Below, piece by piece: positions 1 through 5,757 of a stretch of DNA of 9,279 bases; position 1 is the first letter of the stretch; each line of letters begins with the position of its first letter. A program made the translations under genes and the position numbers. The notes beneath the pieces are model-generated. The model was not told the DNA's origin, did not search any database, and saw nothing but the letters and a program-made list of their open reading frames with translations. The stretch comes from an uncultured Jeotgalicoccus sp. (GTDB taxonomy: Bacteria > Bacillota > Bacilli > Staphylococcales > Salinicoccaceae): the NCBI GenBank assembly GCA_947631305.1, contig CANRKV010000055.1, forward strand, positions 1 through 9,279, written 5' to 3'.

Positions 1-1046
1 TTTAATGATTTGACTACCTCCGTTACGAGCTTAACCGCATTGTTGTAGTCTTCCTTATGCATAATTGACACGTTCGAGTGCATGTAGCGCACCGGTACTC
101 CGATTGCTACCGATGGCACGCCGTCGTTTGATACGTGGAATGAACCTGCATCTGTGCCTCCGCCAGGAATCACTTGTAATTGTACAGGGATATCTTTATC
201 TTTGGCAACTTCTAATATATGTTTTCTGAACGGCACGTGTCCGATATTTGAACCATCAAGTAAAATTACGAGCGGCCCTTTACCAAGATCACCTGTGCCG
301 TTTGAAGATTTCATTCCCGGAGTATCCATGCCGAGGCCAACGTCAACGGCGATTGCAAGATCCGGCTTCACTTTATTCGCCGCTACTTTCGCACCGCGAA
401 GACCAACTTCCTCCTGCACTGTTGCACCGCTTACCAAGTTAATATTAATATTTTCTTTTTCAAGATTCTTCATTACATCGATTGACAGTCCAACACCAAA
501 ACGGTTATCCCATGCTTTTGCAAGCAGGTAGTTTTTGTTTGTCATCTCTTCAAATTCCGATGCAGGTGTTACCATATCACCGAGCATGACGCCCGCTTCA
601 AGTGCTTCTTCTTTTGAAGCCACACCAATATCGATAAACATATTTTTAATATCAACAGGTTTTTTACGCTCTTCCGGTGACAGGACATGCGGCGGCTTAG
701 AACCGATTATACCCGTAATCACATTGCCTTCACCTGTTGTAATATGCATGCGCTGAGACAGCATTACCTGGTTCCACCAGCCGCCGACCGGCGTAAATTT
801 AAGGAAGCCGTTATCGTCAATTTCAGTTACCATAAAGCCGATTTCATCCAGGTGACCTGCGATAAGAATTGTTTTGCTGCCGTCTTTCGCAGTTTTCTTA
901 CCGTATACCCCGCCTAAGTTATCTTCAATAATTTCATCGCTGAGCGGTTCAAGATAATTTTTCACTTTATGTTTTACTGCATTTTCAAATCCGGCAATTC
1001 CATTTACATCTGTTAAGTCTTTTAACATTTCAAGTTGTTTATCCAT
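1..1046 (-). CDS. M42 family metallo-aminopeptidase (glutamyl aminopeptidase/endoglucanase-like), C-terminus cut by window edge
   Basis: Cytosolic dinuclear-metal aminopeptidase of the M42 family (YsdC/PepA-like tetrahedral peptidases), which trims N-terminal residues from short peptides. Translating the minus strand from the ATG at 1046 gives 348 residues with every expected signature: GHLDEIGF with ligands H65 and D67, AWDNR with bridging D180, QEEVG with catalytic E212 and ligand E213, D235 in VDVGLGMD, GGTDAGSFH near 296-304, and H323 in RYMHSN. These positions match the canonical M42 pattern. The family is usually about 350-360 residues, so only a few C-terminal residues lie outside the window; the gene is partial, not broken. 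The start is supported by an AAAGGGGA ribosome binding site 7 bases upstream. It has its own promoter candidate at 1080-1108 and lies behind the symporter gene terminator. The exact substrate cannot be read from sequence. In B. subtilis the homologue ysdC lies downstream of rplT, consistent with this neighbourhood. Confidence 0.93.
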   Translation of the reverse strand, partial: MDKQLEMLKDLTDVNGIAGFENAVKHKVKNYLEPLSDEIIEDNLGGVYGKKTAKDGSKTILIAGHLDEIGFMVTEIDDNGFLKFTPVGGWWNQVMLSQRMHITTGEGNVITGIIGSKPPHVLSPEERKKPVDIKNMFIDIGVASKEEALEAGVMLGDMVTPASEFEEMTNKNYLLAKAWDNRFGVGLSIDVMKNLEKENININLVSGATVQEEVGLRGAKVAANKVKPDLAIAVDVGLGMDTPGMKSSNGTGDLGKGPLVILLDGSNIGHVPFRKHILEVAKDKDIPVQLQVIPGGGTDAGSFHVSNDGVPSVAIGVPVRYMHSNVSIMHKEDYNNAVKLVTEVVKSL

Positions 1047-1079
1047 TTAAAAATCCCCTTTTAAAGTGTTGTTAATTTA

Positions 1080-1108
1080 ATTTTACCATAAAGTATTTCA
1101 GGTTTCGA
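1080..1108 (-). promoter_or_regulatory. Candidate sigma-A promoter of the M42 peptidase gene
   Basis: On the minus strand there is TCGAAA (-35, 4 of 6 matches), a 17-base spacer, and TAAAAT (-10, 5 of 6) preceded directly by TGG, which makes an extended -10. Transcription would begin near 1073, leaving a leader of about 27 bases with the ribosome binding site. The upstream terminator at 1128-1154 makes a separate promoter necessary. Sequence-based inference only. Confidence 0.5.
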
Positions 1109-1120
1109 AATAAATATACT

Positions 1121-1154
1121 GCAGAAGAAAGCACCCTCGTTAAGAGAGTGCTTT
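1121..1154 (-). terminator. Intrinsic terminator of the AGCS symporter gene
   Basis: An 11-bp stem (plus-strand arms 1128-1138 and 1144-1154, AAAGCACCCTC pairing with GAGAGTGCTTT through one G-U) closes a 5-base loop. Read on the minus strand it is followed by TTTCTTCT. It begins 7 bases after the symporter stop codon, the right place for a rho-independent terminator. Confidence 0.8.
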
Positions 1155-1161
1155 ATAGTAA

Positions 1162-2712
1162 TTAGTTTCTATCCGGATAGTCATAACCTTCTTCATTTCT
1201 TCTTGGATATTCATCCACCCAGAAGTTATGCTCTTTAAAGTCTTCACGTTCAGGAGTATAAACAATATCGTCAATCTTGCCCTGCTTCTGCAGTTTGTAC
1301 TGACGTTCGTAATCCCGGAACGCTCTGAGTGCCGGTTTTTGCAGAATGAGTATCGCGATAACGTTAATCCACGCCATCAGTCCTACACCGAGGTCACCCA
1401 TCTGCCATGCAACATCAGCTGTTGAAACTGTACCGTAGAATGCAGAAGCAATCAGCGCGAGACCAAGCACAATTTTCAGCCACGGCATTCTGCCTTTAAG
1501 CATATAGACGAGGTTCGTCTCTGCTATATAGTAATACGCGAGCATGGTCGTATAACAGAAGAACAGTAATGCGAATGCGATAAAGTATGAACCGAATCCG
1601 ATAAAGCCTTCCTGGAAACTATCCATGTTGTGGAACGCACTGTCGATACCAGCCTGTGTAAATACTACAGTACCGCTGACATCTTTCTCACCGTCTACGT
1701 TAGTCTGATACACACCGTTATCGACAATGAGTCCGCCGTCGCCGTCAGACACGTTGTACATACCTGTCATTAAAATCATCAGTGCTGTTGCTGTACATAC
1801 GAATAAAGTATCGATATATACTGAGAATGCCTGAACTAAACCTTGTTTAGCCGGGTGAGAAACTTCTGCAGCACCTGCTGCGTGAGCTCCGGTACCCTGA
1901 CCAGCTTCGTTTGAGTACAATCCGCGTTTAACACCGATCATAATCATTGCACCGACTGTACCTGCGAACTGCTGTTCAAGACCGAACGCACTTCTGAAGA
2001 TTAAGCTGATTAAAGCCGGTACTTCTGAAATATTCATAATTACGATAATTACTGCAACGATGATGTATGCAATTGCCATAAATGGCACTGCTGCTGTTGC
2101 AACGTTTGCAATCGAACGAATTCCCCCGAAAATAACTACTGCAAGAATTACTACGATAAACGCACCAATCATCCATGATTCAATTGGAAATGCATTTGTT
2201 GCTGCACTTGAAATTGAGTTTGATTGAATCCCCGGGAGTAAAACCCCGCATGCAAGTATTGTTACTACTGCAAACAGTAATGCGTAGTATTTACCAAACG
2301 TTCCACCGATCCCCTTTTCGATGTAGTACGCCGGTCCACCACGGTACTGTCCGTCTTCTTTCTGTTTGTAAATTTGTGCAAGCGTTGACTCTACAAACGA
2401 ACTACCTGCACCAAGGAACGCAATCAGCCACATCCAGAATACTGCGCCTGGTCCCCCGATAAAGATTGCGGTAGACACCCCAACGATGTTACCTGTTCCG
2501 ACACGTCCTGCCAGTGATACGGCAATTGCCTGGAAGCTGGAAATTCCTTCTTCTGATTTTCCGCCCTTAAACAATAAGCGGACCATGTCGACTATGTATC
2601 GCACCTGGAACAATCTCATGCGAATTGAGAAGTACAATCCTGTGACAACGAGAAGTATGACGAGTGCCGCACTCCAGACGATGTCGTTAAAAAACGTTAC
2701 AACTGTCTCCAT
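1162..2712 (-). CDS. Sodium:alanine/amino-acid symporter, AGCS family (AlsT/YrbD-like)
   Basis: Polytopic inner-membrane carrier of the alanine/glycine:cation symporter (AGCS) family, coupling Na+ (or H+) entry to uptake of alanine, glycine or, in some members, glutamine. The 516-residue product carries family hallmarks: GTGNIVGV (72-79), PGAVFWMW (88-95), FVEST and GGPAYYIEKG (106-134), and KRGLYSNEAGQGTG near 262-275. About ten or eleven hydrophobic helices are visible. Residues about 320-350 form a polar loop rich in Gly and Asp between two helices. The last 60 or so residues form a charged cytoplasmic tail, so the protein is somewhat longer than the commonest members (about 450-490). The ATG at 2712 has an AAAGGGGA ribosome binding site upstream. 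It is transcribed alone, with a promoter and a cre site upstream and its own terminator. The family call is secure; which amino acid it carries is not. Confidence 0.95.
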   Translation of the reverse strand: METVVTFFNDIVWSAALVILLVVTGLYFSIRMRLFQVRYIVDMVRLLFKGGKSEEGISSFQAIAVSLAGRVGTGNIVGVSTAIFIGGPGAVFWMWLIAFLGAGSSFVESTLAQIYKQKEDGQYRGGPAYYIEKGIGGTFGKYYALLFAVVTILACGVLLPGIQSNSISSAATNAFPIESWMIGAFIVVILAVVIFGGIRSIANVATAAVPFMAIAYIIVAVIIVIMNISEVPALISLIFRSAFGLEQQFAGTVGAMIMIGVKRGLYSNEAGQGTGAHAAGAAEVSHPAKQGLVQAFSVYIDTLFVCTATALMILMTGMYNVSDGDGGLIVDNGVYQTNVDGEKDVSGTVVFTQAGIDSAFHNMDSFQEGFIGFGSYFIAFALLFFCYTTMLAYYYIAETNLVYMLKGRMPWLKIVLGLALIASAFYGTVSTADVAWQMGDLGVGLMAWINVIAILILQKPALRAFRDYERQYKLQKQGKIDDIVYTPEREDFKEHNFWVDEYPRRNEEGYDYPDRN

Positions 2713-2761
2713 TAAAATGATTCCCCTTTGTTTTCTTTCTATAATAAGAAATTACCACTCA

Positions 2762-2790
2762 AATATAGTCTATTTACCAATCGTTGTCTA
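2762..2790 (-). promoter_or_regulatory. Sigma-A promoter of the AGCS symporter gene
   Basis: The minus strand has TAGACA (-35, 5 of 6), exactly 17 bases, then TATATT (-10, 5 of 6). The start site would be near 2755, leaving a leader of roughly 43 bases that contains the ribosome binding site. It sits just downstream of the cre match at 2806-2821. Predicted from sequence only. Confidence 0.6.
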
Positions 2791-2805
2791 TGCTTTTTTA
2801 CAAAT

Positions 2806-2821
2806 ATGTTAACGCTTACAA
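2806..2821 (-). promoter_or_regulatory. Catabolite-responsive element (cre), predicted CcpA site
   Basis: The minus strand reads TTGTAAGCGTTAACAT, which fits every position of the Gram-positive cre consensus WTGNAANCGNWWNCAW. Its centre lies about 58 bases upstream of the inferred symporter start site, that is, upstream of the -35 box. Sites in this position activate genes such as B. subtilis ackA and pta, whereas repressing sites usually overlap or follow the promoter. CcpA binding and its direction of effect are inferred. Confidence 0.6.
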
Positions 2822-2879
2822 CATTGATATATCAACATTATCAGCTCAAACCGTTGGGGCATAAAGGATAGGAGGATGT

Positions 2880-2908
2880 AAAAAACCTTATCCATTTAAT
2901 GGATAAGG
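2880..2908 (-). terminator. Second terminator-like hairpin downstream of the YhfC-family gene
   Basis: A perfect inverted repeat (CCTTATCCATT at 2886-2896 and AATGGATAAGG at 2898-2908) is followed on the minus strand by TTTTTT. The nearly perfect dyad leaves a small loop once the central A/T pairs open. It would stop read-through from the YhfC gene before the symporter promoter. It could instead act as a backup to the hairpin at 2938-2967. Confidence 0.65.
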
Positions 2909-2937
2909 CTGAATTGTCAGTATATTATTGCTGCTGT

Positions 2938-2967
2938 AAAAACAGACTTTCCGGGTGTCCGGTTTTT
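2938..2967 (-). terminator. First terminator-like hairpin after the YhfC-family gene
   Basis: Read on the minus strand, AAAAACCGGAC pairs with GTCTGTTTTT around a 9-base loop, with one bulged C and one G-U pair. The T-run forms the 3' side of the stem. It starts 3 bases after the stop codon. Because both outer arms are A/T runs it could work in either direction, but only the minus strand carries a gene here. Confidence 0.55.
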
Positions 2968-2970
2968 ATC

Positions 2971-3753
2971 CTACAGCGAATAAATATTTGTTCTGTAATC
3001 TTTCACCAGTCTCACCGCAATGAAGATTGTAATTGCAGCCGTCACGATTAATCCTGCATACATTAAATAAACGTTAGTAAGCAGCCCCGCCTGCATCATC
3101 GCAGCCGTCGTGTTCGCGAGCGCATGAAGAAGAATCGCCAGCGGGTACAGCCACCACTTTCCTTTGATCATTACCGCCGAGAAGACGATAACCGACAGTG
3201 CGATATGCAGACTCATCGCAATAATCCTTTCCATAATCGCGATTAAGTACATGTACCAAGGCTGACTCACGACTAAATCTTCGGCAGCTATCGGAAGTGC
3301 ATTGATTGCGTCAGAGCCGGAATTTATCATTATTGATAGAATAATTCCGTTCAGCATACCGAGACCAACGACCGCGGCAGCCTCAAAACCGCCGTGCCCG
3401 ATACCATACGACACCGCGCTGTCGATATCACGGTAATGCTTTTTCGTAATGAGGAATGCGAATAATCTTCCCGTCTCCTCGAAAATACCCGCGGCGAAAA
3501 TTCCGTAGAGTACATACAGCCACGGGGATGACGAGATTAATGCGATTGTGCCGTCCGGTTCCGGGCTCAACACGATAGTATGCATAATCTGTTCGAGGAT
3601 TAATGCAAAAACTAAAAATACGCCGATACCCAAAATGAACGGCAGCCACCTGATTTTAAACTTTTTTCTGAGGATAAACATAAATATAAAAGGCAATAAA
3701 ACTGATATGACGCCTACAGCCGCCATAATTATAATTTCTGCTTGAGGAATCAT
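2971..3753 (-). CDS. YhfC-family glutamic-type intramembrane protease (putative)
   Basis: Membrane protein of 260 residues with about seven or eight hydrophobic segments, resembling the YhfC family (DUF2324), which is grouped with the PrsW/CAAX-type glutamic intramembrane proteases. Likely active-site motifs are FEETGR (91-96) on one helix, GIGHGGFEA (117-125), ERIIAMSLHIA (175-185, H183) and LLHALAN (208-214). These Glu and His residues lie in membrane segments, as expected for this clan. The substrate is unknown. The reading frame stays open upstream to a GTG at 3762, but that GTG is only one base from AAAGGAG. The ATG at 3753 has ideal 10-base spacing and is preferred. The gene is followed by two terminator-like hairpins and preceded by the 42-bp tandem repeat. 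Family assignment rests on motif recall; proteolytic activity is inferred. Confidence 0.8.
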   Translation of the reverse strand: MIPQAEIIIMAAVGVISVLLPFIFMFILRKKFKIRWLPFILGIGVFLVFALILEQIMHTIVLSPEPDGTIALISSSPWLYVLYGIFAAGIFEETGRLFAFLITKKHYRDIDSAVSYGIGHGGFEAAAVVGLGMLNGIILSIMINSGSDAINALPIAAEDLVVSQPWYMYLIAIMERIIAMSLHIALSVIVFSAVMIKGKWWLYPLAILLHALANTTAAMMQAGLLTNVYLMYAGLIVTAAITIFIAVRLVKDYRTNIYSL

Positions 3754-3763
3754 TGTGCACACG

Positions 3764-3770
3764 CTCCTTT
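3764..3770 (-). promoter_or_regulatory. Ribosome binding site deciding the YhfC-family start
   Basis: AAAGGAG on the minus strand lies 10 bases before the ATG at 3753 but only one base before the alternative in-frame GTG at 3762. This favours the ATG and a 260-residue product. Confidence 0.75.
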
Positions 3771-3776
3771 ATGAAT

Positions 3777-3805
3777 ATTGTAGCGATAAACGGGAGGGTG
3801 AGCAA
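3777..3805 (-). promoter_or_regulatory. Weak candidate promoter for the YhfC-family gene
   Basis: The minus strand has TTGCTC, 17 bases, then TACAAT (-10, 5 of 6). The start site would fall near 3770, giving an unusually short leader that begins about at the ribosome binding site. The gene may instead be transcribed through the repeat from the NERD gene upstream, since no terminator is visible between the two. Confidence 0.25.
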
Positions 3806-3828
3806 TGGGTAAGACGATTATTGAACAG

Positions 3829-3996
3829 CTCCTCTGCCTGTGAGACGCTGTTACTGGAAGAGGAACATATCTCCTTTGCCCGCAAGAAGCTTTTACTGGA
3901 AGACGAGCAGACCTCCTTTGCCGGCGAGACCTTTTTACAGGTAGAGGAGCCTATTTCGTCTGCCTGTGCAACGCTGTTACGGGCAGAGGAGCATAT
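3829..3996. repeat. Four-copy 42-bp tandem repeat with internal dyad symmetry
   Basis: Four contiguous units of exactly 42 bases: 3829-3870, 3871-3912, 3913-3954 and 3955-3996. Units 1 and 2 agree at 32 of 42 positions. Most units begin CTCCTnTGCC and contain, 18-20 bases later, GGnAGAGGAG, the reverse complement, so each can fold into a 9-10 bp hairpin. In unit 3 all ten pairs form on the plus strand if two G-U pairs are allowed. In unit 4 nine of ten form. Because 42 is divisible by three, frames stay open on both strands: a minus-strand frame with 14-residue periods such as SSSSNSVSQAEELF, and a plus-strand frame such as SSACETLLLEEEHI. Neither has a convincing ribosome binding site with a good start, so no coding call is made. 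The block fills most of the 260-bp gap between the NERD and YhfC genes. It is not a CRISPR array, as there are no spacers. Its function is unknown. Confidence 0.9.
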
Positions 3997-4013
3997 TTTT
4001 CCTGACCCCAATT

Positions 4014-4985
4014 TCAAACTTTATCTTTATATCTATTTAATAACTCATGATTCTGATACGCTTCATCAAAATCACGATAACGAAATTCATAATATGTCCA
4101 TTTACCTTTCGTAATCTGATTGCAGTACTTATTGAAAATACGAAATACTGTGCGCTCGCTGACTTTATAGTCGATAAACTCCATAAAACGCTGCTTTGTT
4201 AATTTATCATTTAAAAACAGCGCTTTATAATCACTGATGGCTCTGAGCACGTGAGTTTCCTTTTTCTCGGTTTTGCTACAATCCTGGCAAGTCATATATA
4301 AATACCGATTCTCCAGCTCAAATCCGCCGCACTCGCTGCAGTATAATCCTTTTCGTACCGCACTAAAATCGGCGTATTTATCGAAATAGGTATTCGGTAC
4401 GATGTGACTCCGGATCAGCTCGGCGATGTCTTCGCCAACCCGGCCTGCGTACATATTTTTGAATTGACCAAGATAGCTACGCAGGCCGGACCGCAATACA
4501 ACGTTCTCCCACAAATCATCGTCACTGCTCTGCAGCCGGAATTCGATATTCGGAAAAACAATTTTTCCGGAAATATCAAATTTCCCCTGCACCTGATAAC
4601 GGAGCTTCACTAATTTCCCTATCGCGCGCCGGAGCTGCGACAGTGCATCATCTGATACCGGCGACTTCCCTATGTACCATGTACCTTTTTCATACCGGTA
4701 ATTCCCGGAATAGTTTTTAATTTCGTTAACGACTATCCCGTCATCGCTGACAATCAAACTATCGTACTGCGCAGCCCGTCCCTCAATTCCCAAATATATA
4801 TCCCGAAACACGTACACGGAATCGTGGCCCACTTCATCAAATATCCGGTCGTAAACGCACTCACCGGCATAGCCTTTTTCCTGGGCCGCCAAATTTTTCA
4901 CATCTTCCCTCGGTAACGAGGCACGTTTTTTCAACGCACGATAGTATGCTAATTCCAAACCGACGAATCTTTCAAACATAATCAT
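4014..4985 (-). CDS. NERD-domain (nuclease-related) protein with zinc ribbon
   Basis: A predicted cytosolic protein of 323 residues. Residues about 33-145 form a NERD domain, a PD-(D/E)xK-like nuclease fold: KGYAGE (37-42), AQYDSLIVSDDGIVVNEIKN with D75, E88 and K90 as candidate catalytic residues, then NYSGNY. Residues 216-236 carry two CxxC pairs (C216/C219 and C233/C236), a zinc ribbon. The C-terminal part (about 260-290, around KVSERTVFRIFNKY) looks helical and could be a winged-helix or helix-turn-helix element; that is a guess. NERD proteins are widespread in Firmicutes and thought to act on DNA, but most lack a proven role. The frame extends to a TTG at 5000, but that stretch is the ribosome binding site itself (GAGGAGG). 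The ATG at 4985, 6 bases after it, is the better start. It follows the rplT terminator, so it is not part of the ribosomal operon. Confidence 0.85.
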   Translation of the reverse strand: MIMFERFVGLELAYYRALKKRASLPREDVKNLAAQEKGYAGECVYDRIFDEVGHDSVYVFRDIYLGIEGRAAQYDSLIVSDDGIVVNEIKNYSGNYRYEKGTWYIGKSPVSDDALSQLRRAIGKLVKLRYQVQGKFDISGKIVFPNIEFRLQSSDDDLWENVVLRSGLRSYLGQFKNMYAGRVGEDIAELIRSHIVPNTYFDKYADFSAVRKGLYCSECGGFELENRYLYMTCQDCSKTEKKETHVLRAISDYKALFLNDKLTKQRFMEFIDYKVSERTVFRIFNKYCNQITKGKWTYYEFRYRDFDEAYQNHELLNRYKDKV

Positions 4986-4991
4986 GATCTT

Positions 4992-4998
4992 CCTCCTC
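4992..4998 (-). promoter_or_regulatory. Ribosome binding site deciding the NERD gene start
   Basis: GAGGAGG on the minus strand ends 6 bases before the ATG at 4985. The longer TTG reading would translate the Shine-Dalgarno sequence as Leu/Met-Arg-Arg and has no site of its own upstream. Confidence 0.85.
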
Positions 4999-5111
4999 AA
5001 TATAAAATAGCTCTTATACTATATATACGGAAAATCGGCGATTTATTTTTTTATCGTACAAGTTATCTTTTTTATCTGCATAAATTAAATTACTTTCCAT
5101 AAAATAACAAA

Positions 5112-5143
5112 AAAAGAGCACCCAACTTCATGGGTGCCCTTTT
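5112..5143 (-). terminator. Intrinsic terminator of the infC-rpmI-rplT operon
   Basis: On the minus strand GGGCACCCA pairs with TGGGTGCTC (one G-U) around a 6-base TGAAGT loop, flanked by A and T runs and ending in TTTTTTT. It begins about 10 bases after the rplT stop codon. This is the strongest terminator in the window. Confidence 0.92.
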
Positions 5144-5152
5144 CAAAAAAAC

Positions 5153-5512
5153 TTATTTAGCTAAAGCTTTTTTAGCTTGTTCTACGATTTGACCGAAAGC
5201 CGCTTCGTCAGCGATAGCAATTTCAGAAAGCATTTTTCTGTTGATATCGATTTCTGCGATTTTAAGACCATTCATAAGACGGCTGTAGCTGATGTCGTGC
5301 TGACGTGCTGCAGCGTTGATACGTGAGATCCATAATTTACGGAATTCACGTTTCTTCTGTTTACGGTCACGGTATGCGTACTGACCTGATTTCATTACAG
5401 CTTGTTTAGCTGTTCTATATAAAGTGCTCTTAGCACCAAAATAACCTTTTGCTTGTTTTAATACTTTTTTACGTCTCTTACGAGATACTAATCCATTTTT
5501 TACGCGAGCCAT
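5153..5512 (-). CDS. rplT: 50S ribosomal protein L20
   Basis: Primary-binding protein of the large ribosomal subunit that helps start 50S assembly on 23S rRNA. In this operon it also acts as the repressor that recognises the leader upstream of infC. The 119 residues match L20 along the whole length: the basic N-terminal tail (RVKNGLVSRKRRKKVLKQAKGY), the YRDRKQKKREFRKLWI segment (46-62), and the globular domain with INAAARQHDISYSRLMNGL (about 65-83) and DINRKMLSEIA. Length is typical (117-120). The ATG at 5512 is preceded by AAGGAGG at about 9 bases. It is the last gene of the operon, 20 bases after rpmI, and is followed by a strong terminator. Confidence 0.98.
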   Translation of the reverse strand: MARVKNGLVSRKRRKKVLKQAKGYFGAKSTLYRTAKQAVMKSGQYAYRDRKQKKREFRKLWISRINAAARQHDISYSRLMNGLKIAEIDINRKMLSEIAIADEAAFGQIVEQAKKALAK

Positions 5513-5532
5513 TTCTAACTCCTCCTTTTATA

Positions 5533-5736
5533 TTATTTAGCAGATCTAGCTAATAAGTGAACTAATCTTCTTGCATCTGATTTATGAACTAAAGCTGATC
5601 CTCTTAATTGGCGTTTTTGTTTAGTAGTTTTGTTAGCGAATAAGTGGCTAGTGAACGCTTGTGAGCGTTTGAATTTGCCTGTACCAGTTTTTTTAACTCG
5701 TTTAGCATAACCTTTATGCGTTTTCATTTTTGGCAT
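5533..5736 (-). CDS. rpmI: 50S ribosomal protein L35
   Basis: Small basic protein of the large ribosomal subunit. The 67 residues begin PKMKTHKGYAKRVKKTGTGK, the conserved L35 start, and continue with RSQAFTSHLFANKTTKQKRQLR and the VHKSDARRLVHLL segment typical of the family, at the normal length of 64-67. GGAGGA lies about 8 bases before the ATG. The gene sits between infC (21-base gap) and rplT (20-base gap) in the conserved IF3-L35-L20 operon. It shares the infC promoter and the L20-responsive leader, since no promoter or terminator is visible inside the operon. Confidence 0.98.
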   Translation of the reverse strand: MPKMKTHKGYAKRVKKTGTGKFKRSQAFTSHLFANKTTKQKRQLRGSALVHKSDARRLVHLLARSAK

Positions 5737-5757
5737 GATAAAGTCCTCCGATTAATT

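Noticed and set aside
154..917. Several plus-strand open frames (125, 64, 73 and 76 codons) at the left end
   Set aside because: They lie antisense to the M42 peptidase gene, whose minus-strand frame is open for 348 codons with all catalytic residues present. They are shadows.
2175..2812. Plus-strand open frames of 95 and 108 codons
   Set aside because: They are antisense to the AGCS symporter gene, have no domain resemblance, and one runs into the symporter promoter region.
2824..2835. Palindrome TTGATATATCAA upstream of the symporter cre site
   Set aside because: It is A/T-rich and only 12 bases; such palindromes are frequent by chance and it has no clear promoter link beyond proximity.
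2871..2882. Plus-strand AGGAGG directly followed by ATG TAA
   Set aside because: There is no spacing between the ribosome binding site and the ATG, and the frame is only start-stop.
3805..3843. 12-codon plus-strand frame with GGAGGG 8 bases or so upstream
   Set aside because: It ends inside the first repeat unit, has no plus-strand promoter or downstream gene, and is probably chance.
3829..3996. CRISPR array
   Set aside because: The units are contiguous with no unique spacers, and no cas genes are nearby.
3755..4114. Plus-strand 119-codon frame with LLLEEEHI-type repeats
   Set aside because: It starts at a GTG without a good ribosome binding site, overlaps the YhfC start and the 3' end of the NERD gene, and its openness follows from the stop-free 42-base period. 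Described under the repeat instead.
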